A stretch of DNA of 64,000 nt from Clostridium pasteurianum DSM 525 = ATCC 6013. GTDB lineage: Bacteria > Bacillota > Clostridia > Clostridiales > Clostridiaceae. Position numbers and translations under genes: made by a program. Positions 9,011 through 19,820 of this stretch are shown in pieces. The first letter of the stretch is position 1, and each line of letters starts with the position of its first letter. The stretch is from the NCBI RefSeq assembly GCF_000807255.1, contig NZ_CP009268.1:588384-652383 (forward strand), written 5' to 3'. The notes beneath the pieces are model-generated. The model was not told where the DNA came from, did not search any database, and saw only the letters and a program-made list of their open reading frames with translations.

Positions 9011-9193
9011 TTGAAGCAAGTTCTTAATTCAGGTGGGGATTCTTTTACCCCATCTGAATTTTAGAACTGCAAATGCATGGCTTACTTGGCGTCGAACTCC
9101 CACTTGAAGAAAAGTAGGGAACCAAAATTTTAATTTGGTGCGAATCACTTTCACAGCGTGCGTGGGAGACTTACGCCAAGTTAGTCAGGTGAA
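9011..9193 (+). repeat. Repeat copy 2 with extended hairpin
   Basis: Starts TTGAAGCAAGTTCTTAATTC and contains the conserved open frame ending in TAG (peptide LKQVLNSGGDSFTPSEF) and GAACTGCAAATGCATGG. It then has a two-part stem: CTTGGCGT pairs with ACGCCAAG, and CTCCCAC pairs with GTGGGAG. The element ends GTTAGTCAGGTGAAA. Compared with copy 3 it holds about 50 extra bases in the apical loop, including a small CCAAAATT/AATTTGG hairpin. The structure resembles the right end/omega RNA of tnpB-bearing IS elements; no tnpA or tnpB gene is attached. Confidence 0.75.
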
Positions 9194-9204
9194 AGTAAAA
9201 AGGC

Positions 9205-9250
9205 TAAAAATCTGTGTAACATAGGTGCATATTGTTACACAGACTTTTTA
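9205..9250 (+). terminator. Terminator of the ABC importer operon
   Basis: TCTGTGTAACA / TGTTACACAGA stem followed by CTTTTTA, located after repeat copy 2. Confidence 0.85.
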
Positions 9251-9322
9251 TATGCATAAATTTAAATAATTATCTAAAAAGTGAAAATGTCATTGGTGAA
9301 AGTTTATAAATATAATATATTA

Positions 9323-10531
9323 TTATTCATCTAAAGATTTATAAATTTTATCTGCCAGTTCATCAAGCTTAGCTTCCTGTTCTGATTTAAGTGAAGATCT
9401 TGTATCTAATGGTTCACCTATAATTTCCATATCCTTCATGCCTTCAATCATGGCTTTCATTTCTTTTACTGCCACACTTGCCCAGGTATGATTGCCTAAA
9501 ATTGTAACTTTGCGATTTTTAAAGCCTAATACAGAAAGTTCATGTAATATTGTATGCATAGGGAAATAAAGATTTAAATTATAAGTTGGTGAAGCAATTA
9601 CCATATTACTGAATTTCCATATATCAGATATTATATAAGAAGGGTGAGTTTTGGATACATCATAAATACGCATATCCTTAACACCTTTCTGTGCAAGCTT
9701 GTTAGCTAGAGCATTCACTACATTTTCTGTATTTCCATACATGGAACCATAAAATAGAACTACACCTTTCTTTTCAGGTTTGTACAGACTCCAGTGATTG
9801 TATTTATCCAAGAAGTAAGAAATATTTTCACGCCATATAGGTCCATGAAGAGGACAGATCATATTGATTTCAAGAGATGAAAGTTTTTTCAAAGCACTCT
9901 GAACCTGCATGCCATAACGACCTACAATGTTAGTATAATAACGTCTAGCATCTTCTAAGTACACATGTTCAAAATCTACTTCATCTGCAAAAAGATTTCC
10001 TGCTAGAGCACCAAAGGTTCCAAAAGCATCTGCAGAGAATAAAATTCCTTTGGATTTTTCATAAGTTACCATGACTTCTGGCCAATGTACCATAGGAGTA
10101 AAGTAAAAGCTTAAAGTATGCTTTCCTGTGGATATTTCTGTACCCTCTTTTTCTATTACTATACTGTTAGCAGATATATCAGTATTAAAATATTGACGGA
10201 AGAATTCAAAGGTCTTTTTAGTTCCTACTACTTTTACCTCTGGATAAAGTTTTACTATTCTTTCAAGATTGGCACCATGATCTGGTTCCATATGGTTAAT
10301 TACAAGGTAGTCTAATGGTCTGTTTCCAAGAACATGCGTTACATTTTCTATAAATAGATCGGTAATTGATGAATCAACTGTATCAAGAAGTACTGTCTTA
10401 TCATCTAATATTACATAGGAATTATAGGATACTCCGTTTGGTAGAGGGAACATATTTTCAAAACGTTCCAGTCTTCTATCATTTCCTCCAACCCAAAATA
10501 TTTCTGGAGAAATTTCTTGTACACTATGCAA
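9323..10531 (-). CDS. fprA: Flavodiiron protein (FprA-type oxygen/NO reductase)
   Basis: A 402-residue A-type flavoprotein. The N-terminal metallo-beta-lactamase-like domain carries the diiron motif H80-M-E82-P-D84-H85. The C-terminal flavodoxin domain (from about residue 255) begins with the FMN-binding GSMYGNTENV. Family members reduce O2 to water or NO to N2O with electrons from rubredoxin, protecting strict anaerobes. The start is TTG at 10531, chosen because GGAGG sits 8 nt upstream and the protein begins with the family-typical N-terminus. The gene is monocistronic; the 369-base upstream region 10532-10900 has no other gene. A PerR-like AT palindrome near 10651 is too weak to call. Confidence 0.95.
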   Translation of the reverse strand: MHSVQEISPEIFWVGGNDRRLERFENMFPLPNGVSYNSYVILDDKTVLLDTVDSSITDLFIENVTHVLGNRPLDYLVINHMEPDHGANLERIVKLYPEVKVVGTKKTFEFFRQYFNTDISANSIVIEKEGTEISTGKHTLSFYFTPMVHWPEVMVTYEKSKGILFSADAFGTFGALAGNLFADEVDFEHVYLEDARRYYTNIVGRYGMQVQSALKKLSSLEINMICPLHGPIWRENISYFLDKYNHWSLYKPEKKGVVLFYGSMYGNTENVVNALANKLAQKGVKDMRIYDVSKTHPSYIISDIWKFSNMVIASPTYNLNLYFPMHTILHELSVLGFKNRKVTILGNHTWASVAVKEMKAMIEGMKDMEIIGEPLDTRSSLKSEQEAKLDELADKIYKSLDE

Positions 10532-10810
10532 AGCAAGTGCCTCCTTTCATTAATTAAAGTATTTTTTAAGATTAAAACACAAATAAATTTTAATAAAGAT
10601 TAATTATTATATGAAATTTGTAATTTATTATATTATATAAAATATTTTGTGAAATAATTATTTTATATAATATAATTTTAACACTATTACACTTAAAAAC
10701 AAAGTATACTCATAAAAATTATACAATTGACAGTAAAAATTTTTAATTATATGTAAAGTTGAGTGTTGGGATATATGTAGATGTTTACCAATAATCATAT
10801 AGCCTGTATA
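10532..10810. other. AT-rich intergenic region, no gene seen
   Basis: Upstream region of fprA. It is very AT-rich, with several weak palindromes such as AAATAATTATTT near 10652. No ORF, RNA gene or clear operator could be supported. Confidence 0.6.
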
Positions 10811-10863
10811 ATTTTAAAACAGTCTGCATTATAGAATTAGTATCTAAAATACAGACTGTTTAC
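10811..10863 (-). terminator. Terminator downstream of the PTS gene
   Basis: AAACAGTCTG / CAGACTGTTT inverted repeat with T-rich flank on the minus strand, 40 bp beyond the PTS stop codon. Confidence 0.7.
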
Positions 10864-10900
10864 AATGGATGTTACAATTAAAGCTTATATAACTAAAGAA

Positions 10901-12802
<1,902 letters not shown>

Positions 12803-12918
12803 TTATATCTCCTTTTCTGTAATATTTATAAAAAGAACAAAGTCCATAGACGCAGTTAATTATTGATTTTTATTGATTTAACAGTAATAACCCAAATAAT
12901 ATTTTTGTAAAATTAAAC

Positions 12919-12979
12919 AATAAAGACCTTAATTAATCAAAAGAAATACAAAGGATTTCTTCTCATTAATTAAGGTCTC
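12919..12979 (-). terminator. Conditional terminator in the PTS gene leader
   Basis: On the minus strand AGACCTTAATTAAT pairs with ATTAATTAAGGTCT, followed by TTTATTGTTT. Its 5' arm overlaps the RAT at 12974-13003, so binding of the antiterminator to the RAT would prevent this stem forming. Confidence 0.85.
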
Positions 12980-13003
12980 GCCTGATCGAATCAGTAACAA
13001 TCC
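12974..13003 (-). promoter_or_regulatory. RAT antiterminator target upstream of the PTS gene
   Basis: On the minus strand the 30-base element starts GGATTGTTACTG, has a short loop, and continues CAGGCGAGACC. This closely matches the ribonucleic antiterminator targets of LicT/SacY-type regulators. It lies about 175-205 bp upstream of the EIIBCA start. Confidence 0.9.
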
Positions 13004-13089
13004 TCATATTGAATTGTAAAGGTTTAATATTGTAGGTAATATACAGTGATTTTTATGAATTTATAAATAAGTTATTTATATTATAATTT

Positions 13090-13920
13090 TTAATTTCTTT
13101 GAGTTACCCTCTGAATATGAACAGTCAAATACAGCTGCTCTTCATTGGATAATTTTGTTTCCAAATATTTTTCTATTTTCAGCATACAGTTATAAGCTTT
13201 ACTATATTTTGTTTTAATATGGTTTAATAAAAAGTCATCCTCTAAAGCTGTATCTTTCTTTTGGCCCAGCCTTTGAAAAAAAAATCTTAAATGAGTGACA
13301 AATCTTTCATAATTAATGGATTTTTCATCTAGAGTAATGTTGTAAGTGTATTTAACTATGTTTAAAATGTCTTTAATCATTTTTGTATGTTTTGAAACAT
13401 TACCTGTTTTGTCATTTGATATATTACCCTGTACGTTTATTAAGTGAAGTGCAATATTGGCAGCTTCATCTTCCGGAAGTTCTTTATCAAGTTCATCTTT
13501 AATGAATTGCAATGCTTTTAATCCTATTTGAAATTCCTTAGGATAGAATTTTTTTATTTCCCAAATTAGTGCATTTGGATTATCTATTCCACTGTCAAAT
13601 AATTTTATTGCATTGCTGATATGATCCGTAAGAGTAATATATATGTAATCATTAAATTCAACTTTTAATATATTTTTTGCATATTCAATAATATCGTAAC
13701 ATAGAGAGACATGTTCTGAGGGGATGTCTTCTAATAGGAGTTTAAACTTTTCAGAAGCATCCTTTTGTTTAAGAATAAAAGTTTTTTCTATTAGATTTTC
13801 ATCTACTTTTTCTCCCGCATTTTTTTTAAAGGCAATTCCGCAGCCCATAATTACATATTCATGTTTATCTGAATCTTTAGCAACTATAGCATTATTGTTA
13901 AATATCTTTTTTATTATCAT
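13090..13920 (-). CDS. BglG/LicT-family transcription antiterminator
   Basis: A 276-residue protein with an N-terminal RNA-binding CAT domain (MIIKKIFNNNAIVAKD..., residues 1-60). Two PTS regulation domains follow: PRD1 ~70-170 with histidines in LTDHISNAIK and ALHLINVQ, and PRD2 ~175-276 with HLRFFFQR and TVHIQRV. In this family PTS-dependent phosphorylation of PRD histidines controls dimerisation and RNA binding. It has its own RAT/terminator leader (13963-14044) and controls the downstream PTS gene through a second RAT, so the pair is autoregulated. The protein is slightly shorter in PRD1 spacing than usual but complete. Confidence 0.93.
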   Translation of the reverse strand: MIIKKIFNNNAIVAKDSDKHEYVIMGCGIAFKKNAGEKVDENLIEKTFILKQKDASEKFKLLLEDIPSEHVSLCYDIIEYAKNILKVEFNDYIYITLTDHISNAIKLFDSGIDNPNALIWEIKKFYPKEFQIGLKALQFIKDELDKELPEDEAANIALHLINVQGNISNDKTGNVSKHTKMIKDILNIVKYTYNITLDEKSINYERFVTHLRFFFQRLGQKKDTALEDDFLLNHIKTKYSKAYNCMLKIEKYLETKLSNEEQLYLTVHIQRVTQRN

Positions 13921-13962
13921 TGTATCACCTCATCAATAGATATTATTGATTTTTAGGAAATA

Positions 13963-14018
13963 AAAACCCCAACTAATAAGAGAAGAAATAAAGTTTTCTT
14001 TTCTCATCAATTAAGGTC
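13963..14018 (-). terminator. Conditional terminator in the licT-type leader
   Basis: On the minus strand ACCTTAATTGATGAGAA pairs, with some G-U pairs, with TTCTCTTATTAGTTGGGGT, followed by TTTTTA. The 5' arm overlaps the RAT at 14015. Confidence 0.8.
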
Positions 14019-14044
14019 TCGCCTGATCGAATCAGTAACAATCA
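14015..14044 (-). promoter_or_regulatory. RAT antiterminator target upstream of the antiterminator gene
   Basis: Same sequence as the RAT at 12974 except for the first base (TGATTGTTACTG instead of GGATTGTTACTG). Placed between the promoter at 14080-14108 and the conditional terminator. Confidence 0.88.
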
Positions 14045-14079
14045 CAATATTCTGTTGTAACCGTTTAAATTATAGTTAC

Positions 14080-14108
14080 ATGATATAACTATTTTAATAA
14101 TTTGTCAA
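14080..14108 (-). promoter_or_regulatory. Sigma-A promoter of the licT-PTS operon
   Basis: Minus strand TTGACA (14108-14103), 17-bp spacer, TATCAT (14085-14080). Transcription would begin near 14072, about 30 nt before the RAT. Confidence 0.6.
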
Positions 14109-14310
14109 TTATTTTTTATAAGATCTATGAATTTAAACTTTATTTTAAAGGAAATATATTTGGATATTTTACTTGCATTTACTTGTTATTTTTTTTGTTA
14201 ATGTCTAAAATAATAATTGAAGCACTTTTAAAAAGAGTTTAGATTTACAGAATAATAATGTCTTACAATTAGTTAAAATCTGTATAAAACTAAATAGAAA
14301 GGTGAGTTTC

Positions 14311-15036
14311 ATGTATAACGATATAAATCTCACAGATCTAGAGAATAATATTTTAAATAGAATTAATTATTACATAAATGAAAATAAAAGAGTAAATATA
14401 GAAACCATAGCAAAGGATTGTTTTGTTTCCAAGGGAACCATTGTAAAACTGGCAAAAAAATTGGGCTTTAGCGGATATAGTGAGATGTTTTATGTAACTT
14501 TAGCATCAAGGAAAAATTCACTTTCTGTTGATTTTTCTAACATGAATGGAATCTTTAAAGATAATTCCTCAGAGAATTATGTTAATGAGCTCTGTAATTT
14601 GCTTTGGTGTTATCGTGATTCAAAAATATACTTAGATTCTCTTGGAATATGTGATAGTGCACGAGATTACTATTTACAGAAGTTGCTTATCTTTGGATTT
14701 AATGCTTTCAACAGCTATCATTTTGAAGCATTTCATGTGCCAAACCCAGGATTATATTTATTTTTTTCTTATTCTGGAAATAATTCAACTATTATAGATA
14801 AGGTTAAAGTTGCTATTAACAATGGTTTTCATGTTATTGCTCTAACAGCCAATGAAAATTCACTGCTTAAAAATTTAGCCAATTATACTGTTGTGGTGTC
14901 TGGAAACAGATCAGAAAGAGAGAACTATCAGCCCAACTTATTTACAGCCAATTTAATTATCCTATTTGAACTGGTTTTAAGTGAGTATTCCAAAAAATAC
15001 TTGAAAATGGAAGAGAATATTGATTGTAAGAAATGA
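14311..15036 (+). CDS. RpiR/MurR-family regulator (HTH plus SIS domain)
   Basis: About 241 residues. The N-terminal HTH_6 domain (VNIETIAKDCFVSKGTIVKLAKKLGFSGYSEM) is followed by a sugar-isomerase (SIS) domain (~100-230) that senses phosphosugars (LYLFFSYSGNNSTIIDKV, VIALTANENSLLK). An in-frame GTG at 14302 overlaps the RBS GGTGAG; the ATG at 14311 has proper spacing and is preferred. It is followed 265 bp downstream by the GH4 phospho-glycosidase gene. RpiR regulators beside GH4 6-phospho-glucosidases are known in clostridia, so it probably controls that gene. Confidence 0.88.
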   Translation: MYNDINLTDLENNILNRINYYINENKRVNIETIAKDCFVSKGTIVKLAKKLGFSGYSEMFYVTLASRKNSLSVDFSNMNGIFKDNSSENYVNELCNLLWCYRDSKIYLDSLGICDSARDYYLQKLLIFGFNAFNSYHFEAFHVPNPGLYLFFSYSGNNSTIIDKVKVAINNGFHVIALTANENSLLKNLANYTVVVSGNRSERENYQPNLFTANLIILFELVLSEYSKKYLKMEENIDCKK

Positions 15037-15066
15037 TGCAGAGAAATTTTGTATCATTTCTTTATT
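15028..15066 (+). terminator. Terminator overlapping the RpiR stop codon
   Basis: AAGAAATGAT / ATCATTTCTT followed by TATTTA; the upstream arm includes the TGA stop at 15034. Confidence 0.75.
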
Positions 15067-15301
15067 TATAAGAGTGAAAATTTTCATTATAGGTAAACAA
15101 TTTCATTAAGCTCTAAAATCTATTGAAGAATAAGTTAAAAAAAATATAATAAAGGCATAGGGACATTTAAATAGAATCTGAATAGTTACTAATGTATTTA
15201 TGATCAACAGGTAATTAACGGTTCTATAATATTAGAGTTTATCAAATATCAGTATTAATTATATATATGAAGAATTAACAAATTATTTTGGGGGGATTAA
15301 A

Positions 15302-16639
15302 ATGAAAAGATATTCAATTTGTATTGTAGGTGGAGGAAGTCGTTATACACCAGATATGTTAGCTATGTTATGTAATCACCAGGAAAGATTTCCACTTAAA
15401 AAGATTGTGTTATACGATAATGAAAGGGAACGTCAAGAAATTGTTGGAAAGTATTCAGAGATTTTATTTAAAGAATACTATCCTGAATTAGAAGAAATTA
15501 TCTATACAACTGATCCTAAGGAAGCATTTACAGACATTGATTTTGCACTGATGCAGATTCGTGCAGGAAGAATGAAGATGCGTGAAAAAGATGAAAAAAT
15601 ATCCATAAAGCATGGATGCCTTGGTCAGGAAACCTGTGGTGCAGGCGGATTTGCCTATGGAATGAGAAGTGTTCCAGCTGTAATAGATATAATAAAATTA
15701 ATTCGTCAGTATTCGCCAGAGTGTTGGATATTAAACTATTCGAATCCAGCTGCCATCGTAGCAGAGGCAACTAAAAGAGTATTTCCAGATGACTATAGAA
15801 TTATAAATATCTGTGATATGCCAATTGCTATTATGGATATGTATGCCAGTGTACTTGGAATGAAGAGAAGAGATCTTGAACCTAAATACTTTGGATTAAA
15901 TCACTTCGGTTGGTTTACTCATATTCTTGACAAAAAAACAGGAGCAGATTATCTTCCAAAATTAAGAGAAATTTTGAAAAAGCCTGTAGATGTTCAAACA
16001 GAACCACTTTTCCAGGAACCTTCATGGAAGGCAACTTTCCATTTTATGAGTAAGATGATCAATGATTATGATGAATACCTTCCTAACACTTATCTTCAAT
16101 ATTATTTATATCCAAGAAAAATGTTTGAAAAAGAGGATCCAAATTATACAAGAGCTAATGAAGTTATGGACGGAAATGAAAAGGAAACCTATGAGAAAAT
16201 GGAGAAAATTATTTCCTTAGGAAAGATACGTGGAACTGAATTTGAGCTTACCAGTGATGTAGGATGTCATGCAGAATATATAGTAGATTTGGCTACTGCT
16301 TTAGCAAATAATACAAAGGAAATATTTTTAACTATAGCTGAAAATAAGGGAGCCATTGAAAATCTTGACCCTGAAGTTATGGTAGAGGTACCTTGTCGTA
16401 TAGGAAGCAATGGAGTTGAAACTTTGACAGTAGGACCTATAAAAACTTTCTATAAAGGACTTATAGAAAATCAATATGCTTACGAAAAACTTACAGTTGA
16501 TGCTTGCCTTGAAGGAAGTTATATAAAGGCATTACAGGCTCTTGTATTAAATCGTACAGTTGTAAATACTGATGTAGCAAAACCATTACTTGATGATTTG
16601 ATAGAGGCAAATAAAGAATACTGGAATGAGTTGAAATAG
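15302..16639 (+). CDS. GH4 6-phospho-alpha-glucosidase (GlvA/MalH-like)
   Basis: A 445-residue GH4 enzyme using NAD+ and Mn2+. The N-terminal Rossmann motif IVGGGSRYTP is followed by GQETCGAGGFAYGMRS, ILNYSNPA, the metal-ligand motifs NICDMP (Cys) and LNHFGW (His), and LPNTYLQYYLYP. These details match the maltose-6'-phosphate hydrolases GlvA/MalH more than the cellobiose-type CelF/LicH. The protein hydrolyses phosphorylated alpha-glucosides in the cytoplasm. RBS GGGGGG lies just before ATG. Only one PTS permease (the beta-glucoside-type one at 10901) is close; the pairing is plausible but not proven. Confidence 0.9.
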   Translation: MKRYSICIVGGGSRYTPDMLAMLCNHQERFPLKKIVLYDNERERQEIVGKYSEILFKEYYPELEEIIYTTDPKEAFTDIDFALMQIRAGRMKMREKDEKISIKHGCLGQETCGAGGFAYGMRSVPAVIDIIKLIRQYSPECWILNYSNPAAIVAEATKRVFPDDYRIINICDMPIAIMDMYASVLGMKRRDLEPKYFGLNHFGWFTHILDKKTGADYLPKLREILKKPVDVQTEPLFQEPSWKATFHFMSKMINDYDEYLPNTYLQYYLYPRKMFEKEDPNYTRANEVMDGNEKETYEKMEKIISLGKIRGTEFELTSDVGCHAEYIVDLATALANNTKEIFLTIAENKGAIENLDPEVMVEVPCRIGSNGVETLTVGPIKTFYKGLIENQYAYEKLTVDACLEGSYIKALQALVLNRTVVNTDVAKPLLDDLIEANKEYWNELK

Positions 16640-16724
16640 ATATTTATTAAACTTGAAAATATACCCCTTTAGTTATACAAATTAAATTTTTATAAGCATT
16701 TTTAACATTATAATAGCCATAAAG

Positions 16725-16760
16725 CTGTCTTGCAATGTATAGGTATACATTGCAAGACAG
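16725..16760 (+). terminator. Perfect 16-bp hairpin after the GH4 gene
   Basis: CTGTCTTGCAATGTAT / ATACATTGCAAGACAG with a 4-nt loop, 86 bp after the stop codon. The T-run is weak, but the position suits a terminator. Confidence 0.6.
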
Positions 16761-16849
16761 TCTATTGCTAGTAAATTTCAGATAAAGCAGAAATTCTACT
16801 TAAAATAAAGAAGTCTGTTTATAGTTTGATAATCAATACAAATTATTTT

Positions 16850-16982
16850 TTAACCTGACTAACTTGGTGTAAGTCTCCCCCTTCTTCAAGTGGGAGTTCA
16901 ACGCCAAGTAAGCCATGCATTTGCAGTTCTAAAATTCAGATGGGTTAAAAGAATCCCCACCTGAATTAAGAACTTGTTTCAA
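16850..16982 (-). repeat. Repeat copy 3, overlapping the end of an AraC gene
   Basis: Minus-strand copy starting TTGAAACAAGTTCTTAATTC and ending GTTAGTCAGGTTAAA. It carries the open frame LKQVLNSGGDSFNPSEF with stop, the GAACTGCAAATGCATGG block, and a compact hairpin (CTTGGCGT/ACACCAAG with CTCCC/GGGAG). It is about 130 bp and probably the most intact form. The open frame is fused in frame to the AraC gene described next. Confidence 0.8.
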
Positions 16983-17708
16983 TCTATACTCCTTAGGAGT
17001 AAGAGAAGTATATTTTTTAAATACATTGCAAAAATAAGAAGTACTGCTAAAGCCTAATCTTTGAGATATATCGTATATTTTATTGTTTATATCCATAAGC
17101 ATTTCTTTTGACTTCAATATTTTTAGCTCCATTATATAATCGGAGATGTTTTTTTGAAAAATATTTTTAAATATATAACTGATATAATTAGGACTATAAT
17201 TAAATTTATCTGCAATTATGTTCACAGTTATATTATTTAAATAATTTTCTTCAATGAATTTTTTTATTTGATTACCAATCATGGAACATTTATTATCAGT
17301 TTTATTTAAAAAATATTGATCAATAAAACTAAGTAAATTATCTATTAAATTACAGTTATTTTCTGATGTTTCAAGATCAAATAGTGATTTGCCAAATAAT
17401 TCATCATTATATAGTGAAATATTGAAATTTTTATTTTTTTCTTTTAGTGAAGATATTATAATTAGAATTATAGACAAGCACAAGATTCGTACATTTATAC
17501 TGTCTAAAATGGACATATAGGATTTAAATATATTATTAATGTACTCTTTTATGTCCGAAGGATTATTAGATTCAAGTAATATATTTATATTGTGCTGAAT
17601 TTCATTTAAATCAATTAGCTTTATGTTTGAATTGGTAGAATTTTTAGTTAAGTTTTCGAATTTTTGTAGATCCCACTGAGAGTTACCTATAATTAATAGG
17701 CTAATCAT
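16929..17708 (-). CDS. AraC-family regulator with repeat-encoded C-terminus
   Basis: About 259 residues. The C-terminal HTH pair is clear (NITVNIIADKFNYSPNYISYIF and IYDISQRLGFSSTSYFCNVFKK) and ends with the usual LTPKEYR. The next 17 residues (LKQVLNSGGDSFNPSEF) come from repeat copy 3. The N-terminal ~150 residues match no obvious sensor domain; the style recalls the middle region of YesN-type response regulators, but the receiver domain is absent. The ATG at 17708 is preferred over the in-frame TTG at 17714 because GGTGAT is correctly spaced for it. It is divergent from galT, so it may help regulate it. Confidence 0.8.
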   Translation of the reverse strand: MISLLIIGNSQWDLQKFENLTKNSTNSNIKLIDLNEIQHNINILLESNNPSDIKEYINNIFKSYMSILDSINVRILCLSIILIIISSLKEKNKNFNISLYNDELFGKSLFDLETSENNCNLIDNLLSFIDQYFLNKTDNKCSMIGNQIKKFIEENYLNNITVNIIADKFNYSPNYISYIFKNIFQKNISDYIMELKILKSKEMLMDINNKIYDISQRLGFSSTSYFCNVFKKYTSLTPKEYRLKQVLNSGGDSFNPSEF

Positions 17709-17714
17709 TAACAA

Positions 17715-18187
17715 TCACCATCCATATCAATGAATCTTACTTGCTAGGATTCTCTGTTATTTTATTCAGATAAATATTCAATAAAAAAGTTTTTATAAAA
17801 CGATTACATAATTGATTATATCATAATCTAATTTTACTAAAATATCAAGCTACTATTATAAAATTTTAGTAAAATAAATTTTTGAAATATAAATAGCAAT
17901 GGATAGTCGTAATCTTTAAATTTTAATAGGATGACGTTGTTATAACTTGAAAATTCAATTGATCAGAGGTAATTAAATTTTAAAATATAAGTTAAATTAT
18001 TTAAATATTAAAGTTGACTTTCTTAATAAAAATGTAGTAAAATTAAAGTAAAGGATTACACAGTATTTTATTTATCTACTGACTAGGGTATAATCTATTT
18101 TCTAAATTATTATAAATAATTTACATATCCTTGAATACCTTTAGAATCGATTAAATAAATAGGAATTATTAATTTTTTTCAAGATAT
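17715..18187. other. Divergent intergenic region, no gene
   Basis: AT-rich upstream region between the AraC gene and galT. It holds no coding potential; the only recognised element is the operator at 18188. Confidence 0.6.
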
Positions 18188-18201
18188 AGAAAACGCTTTC
18201 T
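18188..18201. promoter_or_regulatory. GalR-type operator AGAAAACGCTTTCT before galT
   Basis: Perfect 14-bp palindrome apart from the CG/GC centre, 46 bp upstream of the galT start, i.e. within the expected promoter/5' region. It is a variant of the AGAAAAGGTTTTCT family. Confidence 0.7.
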
Positions 18202-18247
18202 ATATATAATTTAGTAAAAAATTTATACAAGATAAGGGGAGATATCA

Positions 18248-19738
18248 ATGGACATATATGAAACTATTCAAAATTTAATAAACAGAGAAATAGAACTTAA
18301 GCTTATTGAAAAAGAAGATGAGATATATGTTAGAAATAAAGTTATTGATCTTTTGGAAATAAATGACTTTGTGATAAAAGAATCTATAAAGGCAGAAGAG
18401 TATTCTATACCAGATCTTCTTGAAAAACTTATAGATTATGCCGTAAAGAATAATATAATTGAAGATGTATTTTATGAAAAAGAAATACTATCAAGTAAAA
18501 TAATGGACTGCTTTATGTCTAAACCTTCTACTGTAAATAAGATTTTCTATGATAAATATGAAGACAGCCCAGAGACTGCTACAAATTATTTCTTTGAATT
18601 AAGTAAGAACAATAATTATATACAGACAAAGCAGATTGCAAAGAACATAACCTATAAGGCTCCTACTGAATATGGAGATTTGGATATAACTATAAATCTA
18701 TCCAAGCCCGAAAAAAATCCAAAAGATATAGCCAGAGAAAAGCTTGTTAAGAGTACCAATTATCCTAAATGTTTACTTTGCGTTGAAAATGAAGGTTATG
18801 CAGGCAAGGCAGGACATCCTGCTAGAAGCAATCATCGTATAATTCGTATGAATTTAGAGGGAGAACAGTGGAATTTTCAATATTCACCTTATGCTTATTA
18901 TAATGAACACTGTATTGTGCTGGCAAGTGAACATAGGGACATGAAAATTGATAAAAACACCTTCTCAAGACTGCTTCAATTTGTAGAAAAATTTCCACAC
19001 TATTTTGTAGGATCCAATGCAGATTTGCCTATTGTTGGAGGGTCAATTTTATCCCATGATCACTATCAGGGTGGAAGATATGAATTTGCCATGGCAAAGG
19101 CAGAAGAGGAGTATGAATTTAAACTGGAGCAGTTTAAAGATGTAAGCTTTGGTATTGTAAAATGGCCTATGTCTGTAATTAGAATAAAGGCTGAAAATAC
19201 ATCCTCTATAATTGATGCAGCAGATTATATACTGAATTCTTGGAGAGAATACAGCGATCCAAAAGTAGATATTTATGCTTATACAGATAAAACACCTCAT
19301 AATACAGTAACCCCCATTGCAAGAAAGAGAAGAGGTGTATTTGAATTGGATATAGTTCTGAGAAATAATCGTACCAGTAAAGAACATCCTCTAGGTATTT
19401 TTCATCCTCATGAAGATGTACAGCATATTAAAAAGGAGAATATTGGACTTATTGAGGTTATGGGACTGGCAGTACTGCCTGCAAGACTTAAGACGGAATT
19501 AAAGGAAGTTGAGAAATATATTTTAGACGTAGATAATAATATAGCAGCACCGCATAAACCTTGGGCAGACTTACTTAAAGATAAGTATAAAGGTAAAATA
19601 GATAAAGACAATGCAGAAGAAATTGTGAGAAAAGAAACTGCTGCTAAGTTCTTAAGGGTACTGGAAGATGCTGGGGTATTTAAACGCAATGTGGAAGGCT
19701 TTGAGGCCTTTAAAAGATTTGTATACAGTATTTCTTAA
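18248..19738 (+). CDS. galT: Galactose-1-phosphate uridylyltransferase, class II
   Basis: A 496-residue protein of the Bacillota-type GalT2 family. It exchanges UDP between UDP-glucose and galactose-1-phosphate in the Leloir pathway. Diagnostic stretches are LCVENEGYAGKAGHPARSNHR, GGSILSHDHYQGGRYEFAM (histidine motif) and TPHNTVTPIARKR. Length matches the class II family. RBS GGGGAG is 5 nt from ATG. A GalR-type operator precedes it and a strong terminator follows, so it is transcribed alone. Confidence 0.96.
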   Translation: MDIYETIQNLINREIELKLIEKEDEIYVRNKVIDLLEINDFVIKESIKAEEYSIPDLLEKLIDYAVKNNIIEDVFYEKEILSSKIMDCFMSKPSTVNKIFYDKYEDSPETATNYFFELSKNNNYIQTKQIAKNITYKAPTEYGDLDITINLSKPEKNPKDIAREKLVKSTNYPKCLLCVENEGYAGKAGHPARSNHRIIRMNLEGEQWNFQYSPYAYYNEHCIVLASEHRDMKIDKNTFSRLLQFVEKFPHYFVGSNADLPIVGGSILSHDHYQGGRYEFAMAKAEEEYEFKLEQFKDVSFGIVKWPMSVIRIKAENTSSIIDAADYILNSWREYSDPKVDIYAYTDKTPHNTVTPIARKRRGVFELDIVLRNNRTSKEHPLGIFHPHEDVQHIKKENIGLIEVMGLAVLPARLKTELKEVEKYILDVDNNIAAPHKPWADLLKDKYKGKIDKDNAEEIVRKETAAKFLRVLEDAGVFKRNVEGFEAFKRFVYSIS

Positions 19739-19761
19739 TTAAAAATTTTGGTGTGTTTAAG

Positions 19762-19820
19762 AAAAAATATGAGTAAATTTAATGGATTTGAAATTTTTTA
19801 CTCATATTTTTTCTTTTTTA
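19762..19820 (+). terminator. galT terminator
   Basis: AAAAAATATGAGTAAA / TTTACTCATATTTTTT inverted repeat with long T-run, 25 bp after the stop. The following 19821-20134 is AT-rich without a gene. Confidence 0.88.

Noticed and set aside
9011-9064. Separate small gene encoding LKQVLNSGGDSFTPSEF
   Set aside because: No start codon or RBS; it is the open-frame part of the repeat.
10645-10670. PerR-like palindrome upstream of fprA
   Set aside because: Too many mismatches to TTATAATNATTATAA in a region that is almost pure A/T.
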